64,000 nt of DNA, taken from contig KL647309.1 in NCBI GenBank assembly GCA_000727475.1, forward strand, positions 588,005 through 652,004. Reading direction: 5' to 3'. The stretch is from Sarcocystis neurona. Lineage: Eukaryota > Apicomplexa > Conoidasida > Eucoccidiorida > Sarcocystidae. How positions within the stretch are numbered: position 1 is the first letter of the stretch; each line of letters opens with the position of its first letter. A model generated the notes under the pieces. That model did no database searches and had not been told where the DNA came from. It was given only the letters and a program-made list of their open reading frames with translations. Positions 44,171 to 56,488 of this stretch are shown one piece after another. A program made the translations under genes and the position numbers.

Positions 44171-46902
44171 TGTATACCGGATGCTGCCCTAATGCTTCAG
44201 TCTCAGGTTCCACCTGCTGCAACTAGAGTGTGCTTTCGCAAGTGCTATCATACAACGACCTCAACACAGCGTACTCTGTCCTTTTTCACGAGTTGTAGCG
44301 GGCGACGACTCGCAGCATGTGAATCACTGACCAGCAGCTACAGCAACTGCTTTGCGGCAGGACGCTAGCAGTAGAGGTTCTCATTACAGCGTTTATCTCG
44401 ACTATGGTTAGACCGAGCACAATCCATTTGGTGTGCGACCAAGATTGACGCTGATGGCTTTCGCTCATTCTGTTAAACTTCTGCGTGGGTATACTGATTG
44501 TGACCGCGATCAAACGCGTACACAAATACGCAGACACGACGTGTGAGGCTTGATTAGTCCGAACGACCTGGAAATTTCCGCATGAAAGGGAACAGGAGCG
44601 GCAGAAACTCTACACGCGAACATGGCTCGGCCTCACAAACGAGTCTGCCGTTGCATTTGGGCGCCACCAACTGAAGTACACGACCAGGTGATAGGCGTGT
44701 CAGTTTTGCAGACATGCGCGTAAGTATTGACCTCCTTGTTACCCATTTACACAGGAACACCTGCATTTAGGTTTTTCCACCGACGTTCATCATCGCGCAG
44801 CTGCTCACAACCGAGCTCCGTCACGGCAATTCTAATAAAGCTGTGGAAGACATTCAGAATAACGAGAAGGCGCAATTTCCGCTCCAGGCGGGCAAAAGGC
44901 ATCCCCAGCTGTGCCTCATCCCACTTGCAAAACAAAAGCACGTGCCTGTTTGGAGCGGCAGCGTCCCGAGAGCAGAACGGCTTTTTTGTCCGGTAGGGTG
45001 ACGGTACGGTACACTGTCGATGTCGTGGGCACCTCCCAATTCAGTTATATGCGAGCGATGCAACAACCGTGTACACCCTTCGTCTTGGGCGTAAAAAGGC
45101 CTTTCGTAATTTGTACTCGTATTCTGTGTGCCGTAATTGCTGTTATCTTCTAATGGTGCACGTGGCGGGAGTGGTTTGTACGCACCACGCAATCCGATAT
45201 TTTGCGGTTGACACGCTGCTCTCGTTGAGCGAAGATTTAATTGTGCGAGGACGCTTTACAGAAGGAAGTCGGCTATACCTTCGCTTCAGCATTCCCAAAT
45301 GGAGACACACGGTCAAAGTCTTCTCCAGGTATTCAGCAAGGGATTCGTAGCTCTTCCAGTGAAGTACGGAGCATTTACGCCTGTGCAAGTGTGCTTCCTT
45401 GAGAGCCAAATAGATTTCGTAGCTCTACCAAGGAAGCATGGAGCATTTACACATGTCGAACTATGCATGTTTTAACGCATGATTCAACTACGTATTCGAA
45501 TAACCACATGTTCTGTCATGCTGAACGGGACAAGCACAGCGGTTTCGCTCACTCCCTGCTCTGTGTGTCTCCCCCCGGAGTCCGTTTTTGGATGGAAGCA
45601 CGTGCACGTATCTTAATGTGGTATTGACGGTGCCCTGCGGAAAAGTATAAACACTGTACACTCTTTAGAGTGCTTAGTGACCTGTGAGAAATCATTCTCC
45701 TGCTAAGATTTGCCTGGCCTAGAGGTGCCAGAAAGTTTTCAGGTAACTATGCGGCAGAAGTCTGTTCGCAACCATGGCTCGCTTACTTTTTTTTCGATGC
45801 AGCTAAGTGGGGGAGTACGGCCACCTCATCTTAAGCACAACAGAGACGACACATCCATCTACGAGAAATTACAAATTTATTCTGGTTTTCAGTTGCACTT
45901 GGAGAAGCCCACTGCACTGCGGTATGTAAAAGTAGTCCATACAAAACGTGAGGCAGGGCTCGAGATACACCGTGGGCAGCGTCCTCCTTAGACAGGACCC
46001 ATTTTGATTAGCACGTCAGCCCCCCAATGGGCTTTCCATTTGTCTATCTTTCTCTCTCTCAAGCGCACGTTGGACACGTGTGGAGGAGGTACGTCTGCAA
46101 CTTCCACTTATAATCGCTAACGTGCAGACCACACGGATATGTTTCATGTGGTGTTCCAACTTACAATGAGTATCGTCTCCCATGGTTGTTCCACAAAGCT
46201 TACCAGGTTTGATGCCACATAAGCCTGTGCTAAGAACGAGGCTTCACCGATGGGAAAAAATATAATGCGGCAACTACCGCTACTTCCAGCTCCCATAGTC
46301 TTGGACAACCACCCCGCTGTGTTGATGCGTCGATTCGCGCCCGCGCCATGCGACCACTTGAAAAGATGACGTACAACTTCAAACAACACACTTCTCTTCT
46401 CGAGAAAGTAACTGCTTCACCTGGAAATTTTCACCGGTAGCATGCTCCTTTGGCCCGCCTTAGAAATGTAGATAGGCAACAAATAGAAGGGAGTGCTACA
46501 TTGTGTGTATTTTCGTCGCACATACAGACCTGCCGGAGCATTCCAAGCGTATGGGTTTACACGTGTAAAGTCGCGGTTTCCTCCGCAAACCGATTTCCGT
46601 TGGCGAAGACGCGGCGGCAATGCACACGTCACTGACACGGAGCTGCACACGCAGCACAATCGCACTTTCTGCTCTTGGCTGCTATGCCATCTCTCCGTGA
46701 CGCGACGGTGGAAAGTATGGTCATGCCTAAGAGGACGCCTTACTGCTGCATCAGAAGTACACAACACCGCAGCACGCACTAGAGCGTTAGTACCCGGGAA
46801 AGCAGATATCTCAACTTCACCTCTGCGACCCATACTCCCGTCCAATGGACACCTGGCACCAAGGGCCTAGTATGTTGTGGCTCAAAAACCAAAAACCACC
46901 CC
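44171..46902. other. Convergent intergenic stretch with no supported gene
   Basis: It separates the 3' ends of the kinesin gene (plus) and the UDP-sugar pyrophosphorylase gene (minus). The frames are short and random. A two-copy tandem repeat lies at about 45341-45460. Confidence 0.5.
45341..45460. repeat. Two-copy diverged tandem repeat, period about 72 bp
   Basis: GGATTCGTAGCTCTTCCAGT at 45341 and the related TTTCGTAGCTCTACCAAGG at about 45415 begin two copies. Both continue GAAG.A.GGAGCATTTAC and end CCTGT/ACATGT. Two-copy local duplication, intergenic. Confidence 0.7.
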
Positions 46903-49900
46903 TTACCGGTCATCAATCATGCGTGTGATTCCACGTTCCTCCAAATGAACAGTGTAGGTCTCCCTGTGTTCGAATTTGTAACCGCGTAAGGCAATTGCTG
47001 GTGACTCTTCCTGAGGATGTTTTGAGAGGAGGAGGGGCCAGCCCTCGTTCTTTATCACCAGGTGCTCGATCACGAGTTTACAACCTGTGTTTGGACACAT
47101 GCGAAATGAGTAATCCGTGCACGGTTCTCGTCAACCACGTGTGCGCACATACGTCTACGCGGGAACCTGCGTCTCCTGATATCCCTGTACGTGAGCTGCT
47201 TATAAAAGCCACTAATGTAACATCGCTACTGAGGTTGGTGACCTTCAGTCTGGGTTGCTGTCGAATGTGAGTACGACATTTTGTGCAGTCGAGATTGAGT
47301 CGGATTCAAGTTGTATACCCACTCACAACCGGCCCATGCACAGGGTTGTACAGGTGTATCCTCTACTTAAGTGTCGCGCGCACTGACCTGAGGGTGCTCG
47401 CAGAACAGCAGCACCGTCAAGTTCCAAATGTCTCACAAACACCTCTCCCTCAATCACCAAAGTAGACCTGCAACCATCATGAAAACATAAAAACAGTTCT
47501 TCTATAGTTTGCGGTGATTCTCTTGGACGACCGCATCCCACACGGCGTAACGTGACAGACGAAAAGTATCGACTGTGAGTGAGTTCGCTGCGTCCACAAA
47601 ATCACGCGAACTCGGATATTCTCTCCGGCCCACAATGCCCACTCCCACCACAGAGATCGCATTTCTCTGCTCTGTTTTTCCTTCCTACTATTACTGTACC
47701 TCTGTCTGCTATTGTGAGCCTACCTCTATCTCACTCAGCGTCTTTCCTCCAAATACGTAAATAAACTTTCCTAATGCAAGTCATCAAGACCGAAGATGAA
47801 GGCAGTAATATTGCAGCAATGTGCGCACTTGCTGCGCGTAGCTCTTGTCATGAGCTGCTAGGCTATTCCTCTACGCACTCTACGCACAAAGTAAAGGGCA
47901 GCTTCCATTTGTCACTACCGTGTCGCTCCGACCTTCGTGGAAAACCCTCTGCGCTCACAAGCGCAGAACTTAAATGACTGAGCAACAACCCACCACCCCA
48001 TTTTAACTGTTCTTTTCCGTGGTGAACAAAAACCGGACCGTTCCTCTTCCTGTCCGCCAAAAGCAGCGAGGCGCAAACGATGTATCTTACTCCAACATCC
48101 ACACAGCTGACCAGCTGATCTCGCAGGAACGTAAAAGCAGCGCTGAGTAAGTCCCGCGGTCTGTCACCGAGGGATACGCATACATACTGCCGACGCGTCG
48201 ACAGTGGTCCGTAAACGTCGTCGTGGTTCGTAAAACAGGCAGGGTCGAGCACAGCCCCCTTTGTTGTGCGGCCTTTTACTGAACCGCAGAATGTTTACTC
48301 GCCTGGCCTCCACTTCGGCCACAGTCCCACTTCTTCGCCTTTCCGGCATCCTTCCCTGTAGGGTGGAATGTTTCACTTCTGTGTTAAAAACCTGCACTAC
48401 TTTCGCCTGTCCTGCAACGATGCGCCATTGCTACAGCGTGTGCCTCTCGCCAATGACAAAGCCGTGTCACTTTTCTTGTGTGAGTTGGCGCCGCGGGTTG
48501 CTGCCTTTCGGCAGGTGTACTAACATACGATCGCGATGTGGTGGTGCTGCTAGTAAAGTAGCTATTTACCCCTTAGCTGCCTTCAGCAACTCCCCCCATC
48601 TCTCCTTCGATCCCCTTCTGACAGCAGCTCCGGTGACCCTAACAATGTCACGCGCGGCATCTTTTCCACCATCACGATCAGCGGTTTCAACGATCCAGAA
48701 AATCGCAGAGTACAATTCCCATTGGCCACGGCAAATGTGTTCACCTGAAAAGACGCTTGCGCCTCAGCCAGAACTACACCAACTGCTTGCACAGTTGGCA
48801 GGTAACAACACACTACTACAGCACGTAGGTAAGTCCCACCTGGAAGATATTTTCAAACAGGTGAGGTCTGCGAGTCGATTTTTCATTTGGGTTGCACAGA
48901 CAGCCCAGCTGGGAGAGAGTAAAACCCGAGGGCCCATGGCGTATCGCACTCCGCACGCACAGAGCTGCTCAGGCGCTCCGATATCCACGATAGCGCCGCA
49001 ACTTTTCGCAACCAGCGCTAACAATCGGGCATTGTTGTGGTACAAATCTGCCTCGCCACTTAGTGCACATTCCGGTGGAATATGCTGCGCCGCTTTCTGC
49101 GCAGCATCCGCCGCATTGTTTTTCACGGGACTGTAGCAGAACCACCGCTCCAGCTCGGTGAATCCCACCTGCACAGACAAAGCCCGACGCGAAGCACAAA
49201 GAGCTTTGATCACGGTTTACAAGCTCTGTGCACACTGTGAATTCATGGAAAAGAGCGCTCTGGAACCAGTGGAGCACGAGTACAAATGTTGCAGACACGC
49301 GCTGAAGCTGTCATTTTGAAGTAACACGCCGAGCTTCTACACTCTTACAAGCTGCAGTATTTCACCGCACAAGCTGGAGCAGTGTGTGCTTCGTGCTTGC
49401 ACAAGACGGAAGACCTGCACGGCACTGCAGGAAAACCGCCAGTGCTAGGCATGCAGCCTGCGAAACCACAATATCTCATTGCTGCAGACACGGCCGAAGC
49501 ACACGTGCAAACGCACAGCAGACCTTGCGCGAACACACAACACCGTACGACGACCACTGATACGAGTGTGCCTCTAGTGCACACATGATCGTAGAAGAGG
49601 GGAACGGCTGTCTGGCATATACAGTGTGCACAGAAAATGTGACTGCAAGCCCATTCACAGCGCAGGAAACTGCCCTTCGCACACGTTTTTCTAAGTCGCT
49701 TCTCCACGCTTCACAAGTGAACGGTGCTATACGTCGAGCTGCTGCCTTCTCTCTGTGCGCCGTTCACTCCTTCTGCACGAAAAGCAGCATTCTGTATCAA
49801 CACTGGCAATCCAGTGCGTGTAAGAGGAAAAAGTGACCAGCAGCGACATTTTGCCGCCTACGCTATTTCCGCTAAGAACAGGTCTTGATGTGATCTGCTG

Positions 49901-52900
49901 TCGTCTCGTGATCTGCTGTCGTCTCGTGATCTGCTGTCGTCTCGTTGTGCAATACCAGTCGTCGCTGGGAAGCCAGACAAGCGGATACAGTTCTTCGTAC
50001 ACGAAAGGTTCTCTGGCTGTCAACCGCATGTCGGTGTGCAGCAATCGTGGAAAGGAAATCTATGTATTTCGGATCACAAAAAGGGCAAACTGTTACAGCT
50101 TTGCTCGTAATGCGTTCTGCTGGAAAAGGCCTGCTTCTACGCGGCTTACTCGGTCCTCTGGTGAGAACAAGCGAGGAAGATCCTGCATCATACACTCTAG
50201 GCGAGTGGGAGACTTGAACGCCATCTTCGTGCTATCCTGTGTAGAAGGTCCGCACGCAGTTCCGCACGCACGTAGAGTACGTCTGCAGCTTTTTGTTGAC
50301 TGCAGCAGCATACCAACGTCTGTAGCAGCCTTAACACATGTCTCGGGTCACGTGATAGAAGCGAGCGCTGCAGCGAAAATGGCGGCAGGTGCAGACATTG
50401 AAGGGGCATACCTCGTCATGCGGGTGTGGATCGCAGGCAACCTGCTACGTCTCGTGCACATGCAGGACTACCCGCCATACACCAGGCAGCCATCTCTGCG
50501 CTTCACATGTCTTCTCCGCAGTATATGGAGGTATATACGGCAAACAGATGTGTACGCGTGCATGCACACTTTCATAGCAGGCACAGACGGGCACATACAC
50601 ACTTACACACTTATATATATATATATATGTATACATACGCACACACACACCCCGGAGGAGCCGTCCTCTCTAGCTGTGGCTGAACCTGCAGCAACAGGAT
50701 CATAGCCACACGGCGCCTCAGGCAACACGTCACTTTGCTCCATCCACACGAATCCGAGGAAGCTTCACCTCGCCAGGGCGCTACATCATAATTCCACGAA
50801 GAGTTCTGCGGCGTTCTCGTGCGCCTTCATGCATGTGAAGTTCAGCTTACCTTTCGCGTCTACGTCCGCGATTTGTAGGTACGATGCGTGCACATAAAAC
50901 ATAGACTCAAATTCTGGACACAGCTGCGTACACGCCCTAGCCCCTCCAGGAAAGTCTAGCGGGTGAATCCGCAGCTGTCTGCAGTGTGCCAGATACGTGG
51001 AATCTGCTTCAGCCACCTGAATGCACGCAAGGGTGCAGGACACACTGCGACCGGAGTCAACAGCTGTGGGCACAGTCGAATCTCACACACACCTTGTATT
51101 TTGGATTCACAAATTCCGGCACAGTGCCTCCAGTGCGCTGCAGCGTGGAGCAGTAAGGTTCCATGCTAAAGATGAGGGCGTTGGTGTTCCCCGGGAAATC
51201 ACTGAAACCTGCAGCGTTCGGCACGTCTCCGCTTCCCTGCGCCTGCAATTAACGCAGCCGCAAAAACGTCGTCCACGGCAGTGCACGGGTGGGCTACTAT
51301 CTTTCAATCATAAAACGTCGAATGCAGCAACGGCAGTCGTGCAAAACGGGGACGGATGCGAACGCGGACACGCAGGTGGCAGGAGGTAGGACACATTGTG
51401 AACCTGAAGGCTCCCAGACCAAGCGAAATTTCACTAGTATCGGTCCATATAAGTAGAGGCAACTTTCTTGGAGTTGTCGCACGGTACTTCGCGTAAAGAC
51501 TGGACGCTAATATTACGGCCGAACGTCCGTCGATTCATGCGTTTCTCTTTAAGTGCGCGTTGCGCAGACGAGTGATTACGTATACCCTGTGTGGATGCTG
51601 TGCGTTCGCCATAGCATCAGAGTGCGCAGCGTATGTCACCTTTCACGAGATGTGTTACCGAGCAGCTCGTGTCAAAAGCGTGCAGCTGCAACAGAATCCG
51701 GATGTGCGCTGCTTGTGCCTGGCGACAATGTCAAGTAGGGACAGTCACCACCACTGGCAGGGGGGCCCCTGCTGTCGTGGCCAATGATCACCTTAAGCAT
51801 AGGCCCCAGAACGTTGTACTCAACGTTCAGAGTAAGCGACTCGCCGTCACGCGTGGACTTCAACAAACACAGCGCTCCCATGGCTTCCGAAGCTCTTCTG
51901 CAAGCAGCACATGCATCAGGAAAGTGACACTAGACGCAGCGCCCACGATTAGCAAACCCATCTCCTGACACGTACTGGTTATGTTTCCGGCGCACCTGCG
52001 CCTTTGGCCTTCCTCCGATCATTAGACACAGGCGTTCCACTCCCACGTGTACCCGTACCTCACCCTAGCCACAGAGAGAGATCATATTACGGAGCAACTC
52101 CACAACGCTACAGAGCAGATGCAAGGAATAGAGAGAAACGTCTGTTACGAATACACTGTACACTTGTGCAGGCTAGTCCGCCTACAGCGCACGCAGACTG
52201 ATGCCTCTATTTCGACGAAATGGAGATACGCTGGCGGACAGACAGGCAGAGCAGCTCACACATTCATCGGTTGAAGTAACACGCATACCAGCATCACTAC
52301 CGTCTGTACAAGGCTGTGCAGCAACGGACGCGCCACGCACGCTAGCAGCTGTCTCTCCTGATACCCAATCAGTGCAGCGCGGCCGCATGATGCACCAGAT
52401 TGTTCTCCATTCAAAACAACAAGAAGAGATCATTATGTGGGCGTACGGCCTCGAGATACTGTCGCTCAAAACTAATACTGGGACAAAGAGCGAGTTGCAG
52501 GCTGTAGGTTTCGCCACAATGCTACATGCAGAACTAATTCCGTACGGTAAAGTGTTTGCCTATCGCATGAGCGTACAAGGAAGAGAACACTTGCTCAGCG
52601 TCAGAGTTATGCTGACGAAAGAGCCTGAAGGATATACAAGGACGTAGTTGACGTAGTTGTGCATGCGGGTACGCATCTTGCAAGGCACTCTGAGTGGCTA
52701 TTCTCGAATTCAAAGTCTCCGACAGATGCGCCCACACGCTGCAGCCGCTGCTTCTTCTGCAGGCGTGCAATTTCTGCTGCGGCATCGCGCCTGACTGCTC
52801 AGACATGCGTCCACACATGCGCGCTCGCCGCAACTACATGCACTGCTGCTTCTATACGTAACACTGTGGAACTTAGGCCCAGTGCACATCTCTTAAAAAC

Positions 52901-55900
52901 TTATCCCTTTCATTGTGTGTGTCCCCACCAAAACAGCAACCAACCTGCAAATTGTACTCCACGCGTACGCAGCGCTTCACGATCTGGAAGCAACGCGATG
53001 AAAGTTGAGCTCACCCGCACCTTCAGCAACAGCATGCGTACTTACAAGAGCAGCAATAGAGTGAATAGCCACGTACTTTTTGTGTGCTCTGCTTCTACGC
53101 GTAAAGAATACCAGCAGCAACAGGACAGCTTCTCTTTCCCGCCACTTTTGAAGCACGCCGATTTCGACTTGCCACAACTGCTTGTCTGCAGCATCCGGTA
53201 CAATCAAAACTCCGCCGCGTCTTTCTCACGTGCGAAGCCTAAGCAGTAGTGCCACTGTACCTCGGGACGGCAATGGTGTTAAGAGCGAACTGGTGGGCCG
53301 CGGAGACGCCTAATGCAACGGGGATGGCGCGGAAGGCTAGGACGTTTGTGTCTTGAAAAAAAACAATCCAGCGAATGCCCTGTCGCTTCCACTTGCTGAT
53401 CAAGTGGTGTTGGTGTAGCAAGGTGTGTACATCTCCGTGGCCATGGGGCTTAACCAACAGCTTAAGTGTTGTACCACTGCCTGCGTCGCCTGCGTGTTGC
53501 TCGCTGTTGTCGACTCTCTCCGTCGCCAGATGTGCAGCGTTGTCTATTAGGGCAGGCACTTTTCCTTGCTTCATGAATACCACTTGTTCCCGTTCTAGAC
53601 CGTAGAAGGAATTTTCCTCAAAGAGTTGTACAGTCCGATCGTGGGTATCATCGGACGTCATAATCGCTAGCGGCAGCGGCCCGCGGTAGCTGCAGCGCGC
53701 TTCCGCCGCCGTCGCAGCGGCTGGGCATCCCCCGCTGCCATCTGGCTGCTGCCGCAGTTCCTCCAGCTGCGCGTCCCGCAGAGCTTGGAAAGCCAAGATG
53801 TACTCGCAGTATAGCTGCGCAAACGTTGTGAACGACGTCACTTCACAAGGAAGTCCTATTTTGATGCCGTGATATCCCAGGCGTTCGCCAAGCCCTCCCG
53901 CTACCAACACGAAGGCCGAGCAACCCACGTGCTGCTGCAGCCCCGCTTTCTCGTAAACCTCGAAATCAGGAGTCAGCACTGTCAGTCGCTCCCCGTGCGG
54001 CTTTGACGCAACGTAGCCTGCAAACGGACTCGTCCCTGTCTTCGCCTCCGCAAGCAGTTTCCTGGCTCTCTCCAAGTAAAGAGTCAGCCCTCCTGGATAC
54101 GCTGCGTCTGCCTGCTGGAGCTGAATGCACAACGAGCGAATCTCTGCGTAGTAGCGGCAACACCCCGAATACACCACAGGACGACCACTGTAAGCGGGAA
54201 AGAAGGCGATTCATAATGAGTCACGATCCCGCGCCCATACGTGCCCACCTATGTAGCTAAGCACTAGTCCACCACCCTTCCCCCCGACTTAGTGCATCCT
54301 GCCGTCCACCGTACCAACTCTTCATGTGTCGATCCACCTTCTTTTCAATCTCTAGGCCTATCTGTCTGTCTCTGTGCTTATGGGCAAAGCTAGGGATTCG
54401 GGTCGCAGTACTTGCTCCTACCTTTTAATTTAACAGGTCACACTGACACCCCCTTCAGAGAGCTGCCGTATTTTACGAGAGGCTTCTACGGGAGCGCAGC
54501 TACCATCAACACGTTCGTTGCCGCTGCACCAACAGCATGAGGCGGTTGCCCTGTGCTGTAGGATGCCTGCTGCGCTGCTGGGGTGCCTAGACACGGCACA
54601 ACGCAGGGTCCTCACCCTGCTGTTCCTCAGCGTTTTAGAAAAGTCAGCTGTTGGTGGAGTAAAAATGAGAGAACGTGCGCACGAACCATAGGCGAGACGC
54701 AGCAGATCGCCCAGCATGCAAGGCGGGCGTCCACGAACAAGAACTCCTACAAATCACCAGACGCCACAACGCGGCCCAGCAGATGCGAAGAACGTGCGCA
54801 GATACATGGGAGGACACACAGCGGCAGAGAAGATGCGAGGCGCTTCAGCGCAGAGCTGCTCACCGGCCACTGGGCAGCGGACACGCTGGCGTCTACGGAA
54901 GGCAGGCTGGGGGGGCAAAACACACACCGCACTTACGACATCTGTGCAGCAGGCGTGCAACGAAAGGTATGCACTAGTGACTAAAGATAATGCAGGCAGC
55001 AGGTGCAGATGATCTCTGCAGACGCTGTCATCCCCGCAGTGCACAACAGGTCAAACATCGATTTACAAACGAGCACACACGCGTACACAGACACCTACGC
55101 AAGCATGTGTGTATCAGCGTAAAGAGACAAGCGTATGCATGTCCACGTCTGCGGCGCGCAGTTGGACGCCGTCACTACACACAAAGGTCCAGCAGCCACG
55201 CACCGGGCGCATGCGCTAGGAACAGAAAACACTACGGAATCCCTCGTTGGAAAGAAGGCTATCCCTCCGGAATCGAATTCTCCAGAGCTGCAATGGAACG
55301 TCACACGGGCGCGTATATTACGGATGTGGATGGCCACTGGAGTCTGAGCAACACAAGTCGCCAGCGGCAATCACGTTAGAGGGGTCATTTCAAGGGGAAC
55401 ATGACCAGACTTCCATAATGCTACTGCAGTCGCTGCTCTTTTTATTGCACCGCCAAAGCTGGCAGCACCTGAGCAGTCACGTCATTAGGAAGTGCGTCTA
55501 CACGGAAATGTGCATGACAACAGGTAAAGGGTTCTACAGATGCATGCGTTAAGTACCTGGCGCATACTGTTCAGTGAAAACGGAATCTTCACTTCGTTGC
55601 GTTGAACAGCGTCTCCACTCTGGCAATAAATACATTGTCTGGTCAACAGCCAGAACTGGCTGAACCACTTACGCACTCCCAATCTGACTTCAAGTTGAAG
55701 GTGTGCGCCGGCAGCGCCAGTGAGAGATTGATCAACGTTTCCATTACGTCTGATAGGTACTGGCACAGAGTAAGCTGTGCGTCGTGTTCACATTTGAAAG
55801 CGATTCGCGTGAGCGCCCTGGTACAGAGAAATATCGTCCCGTACATCACCGTCGCCACAGAGAGAGCAATACGCCGCTACTTACAGCCGTGGATATATAC

Positions 55901-56245
55901 CCCTCCACGCGCCGATGGAAAAGTACACAAGTCAAGGTACGCTGTCGCGGACGTTTTGTGGACGCATACACGTGCGAGAATCCACAGCTGTATGTCAGCA
56001 CAACGCACATGTGACGAAGCGAATGTCGGTGCACATGCGCCTGAAGAATCTTACGGCCGCGTAAGCCGGACACGCACTATGCAAAACCGATTCACTTTCC
56101 CAATGTAGTTGCGTGCTTGCGACTATACGGCTTTACGCACCGACTTCGTACCTTGTGGAGTTGCATCAGGGGGAACGACGTGTGATTGCCCAAGGGCATC
56201 AAGTCTTCGAATCCACTCTTCATCTTTTAAAGCCGTGGTCATCAT
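46903..56245 (-). CDS. USP: UDP-sugar pyrophosphorylase
   Basis: Eight exons on the minus strand: 56245-56152, 54143-53261, 51897-51792, 51242-51093, 50236-50150, 49168-48840, 47467-47388 and 47084-46903; phases 1, 2, 0, 0, 0, 2, 1; 636 residues. The enzyme converts a sugar 1-phosphate and UTP to UDP-sugar and pyrophosphate (EC 2.7.7.64), feeding glycan synthesis in the cytosol. Evidence: the nucleotide-binding signature LVAGGLGERLG (111-121), IMTSDDTHDRT, LVKPHGHGDVHTLL, FFQDTN, AVPR|RASEAMGALC, VEYNVLGPMLK, FPGNTN, EFVNPKYK|DSTKMAFKSPTRLECMMQD, VGFTELERWFCYSPVKNN, ECALSGEAD and RSTLVIEGE...LDGAAVL of the C-terminal beta-helix. The C-terminus is IKNEGW...ALRGYKFEH. Order and length match the plant and protozoan enzymes. 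The start is the double ATG at 56245; an in-frame Ala-rich extension upstream cannot be excluded. An Ala/Gly-rich insert (QPDGSGGCPAAATAAEARCS) is lineage-specific. Introns are long, up to 2 kb. Confidence 0.9.
49892..49945. repeat. 18-bp unit repeated three times in tandem
   Basis: GATCTGCTGTCGTCTCGT occurs three times without change. It lies in the intron between exons 5 and 6 of the UDP-sugar pyrophosphorylase gene. The perfect identity suggests recent expansion, so it could be length-variable between strains. Confidence 0.95.
50607..50651. repeat. TA and CA dinucleotide microsatellite
   Basis: A run of TA repeats is followed by GTATACATACG and then a CA run. It lies inside the intron between exons 4 and 5 of the UDP-sugar pyrophosphorylase gene. 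Confidence 0.9.
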
Positions 56246-56488
56246 GGTTTCTACAGCTGCTCCTTGTGCTGCTGCGCGTCCTGCTGCCGCTGATGATGCT
56301 CCTGCGGCCGCTTCTGCTGCTGGAGCCGCATCTGCTGTCGGTGTTGCAGTATTTTCGGCTGCCGTACCTCTCGTGGCTGCCGCTTCTGCTGCTGCTCCCG
56401 CTGAATCTGTGCAGCCCGGCTCACGACGGAAGGAAGAACAGCCTGTGGATGCTACTGATGTAGATGGCGGTACAGCCGGGGAACCCAC
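56246..56488 (-). other. GCT/GCC-rich stretch, possible N-terminal extension or 5' UTR
   Basis: Upstream of the chosen USP start the same frame stays open for about 80 more codons, rich in Ala (for example EAAAGASSAAAGRAAAQGAA), but has no ATG. The plus strand is equally open through it because the base composition lacks stop codons. It is either 5' UTR or a low-complexity extension reached by splicing. The enzyme family does not need it. Confidence 0.4.

Noticed and set aside
48566..48820. Frame continuing the sixth USP exon past a TGA, with WELYSAI and DIVRVTG resembling the family C-terminus
   Set aside because: Exons at 47467-47388 and 47084-46903 give a much better, phase-matched beta-helix and C-terminus (RSTLVIEGE, IKNEGW, ALRGYKFEH).
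48261..49136. 291-codon plus-strand frame
   Set aside because: It is antisense to the sixth USP exon, which is clearly coding on the minus strand; composition is Cys/Ser-rich and not protein-like.
52944..52990. Short minus-strand segment with VRVEYN between a CAG and a GT, resembling a USP exon
   Set aside because: The VEYN motif is supplied by the better exon at 51897-51792; including both would duplicate it.
54430..54717. ATG-started minus frame upstream of USP exon 2, considered as its first exon
   Set aside because: No phase-compatible donor and no similarity to the family N-terminus; the segment at 56245-56152 has LDALGQSHVV, which fits.
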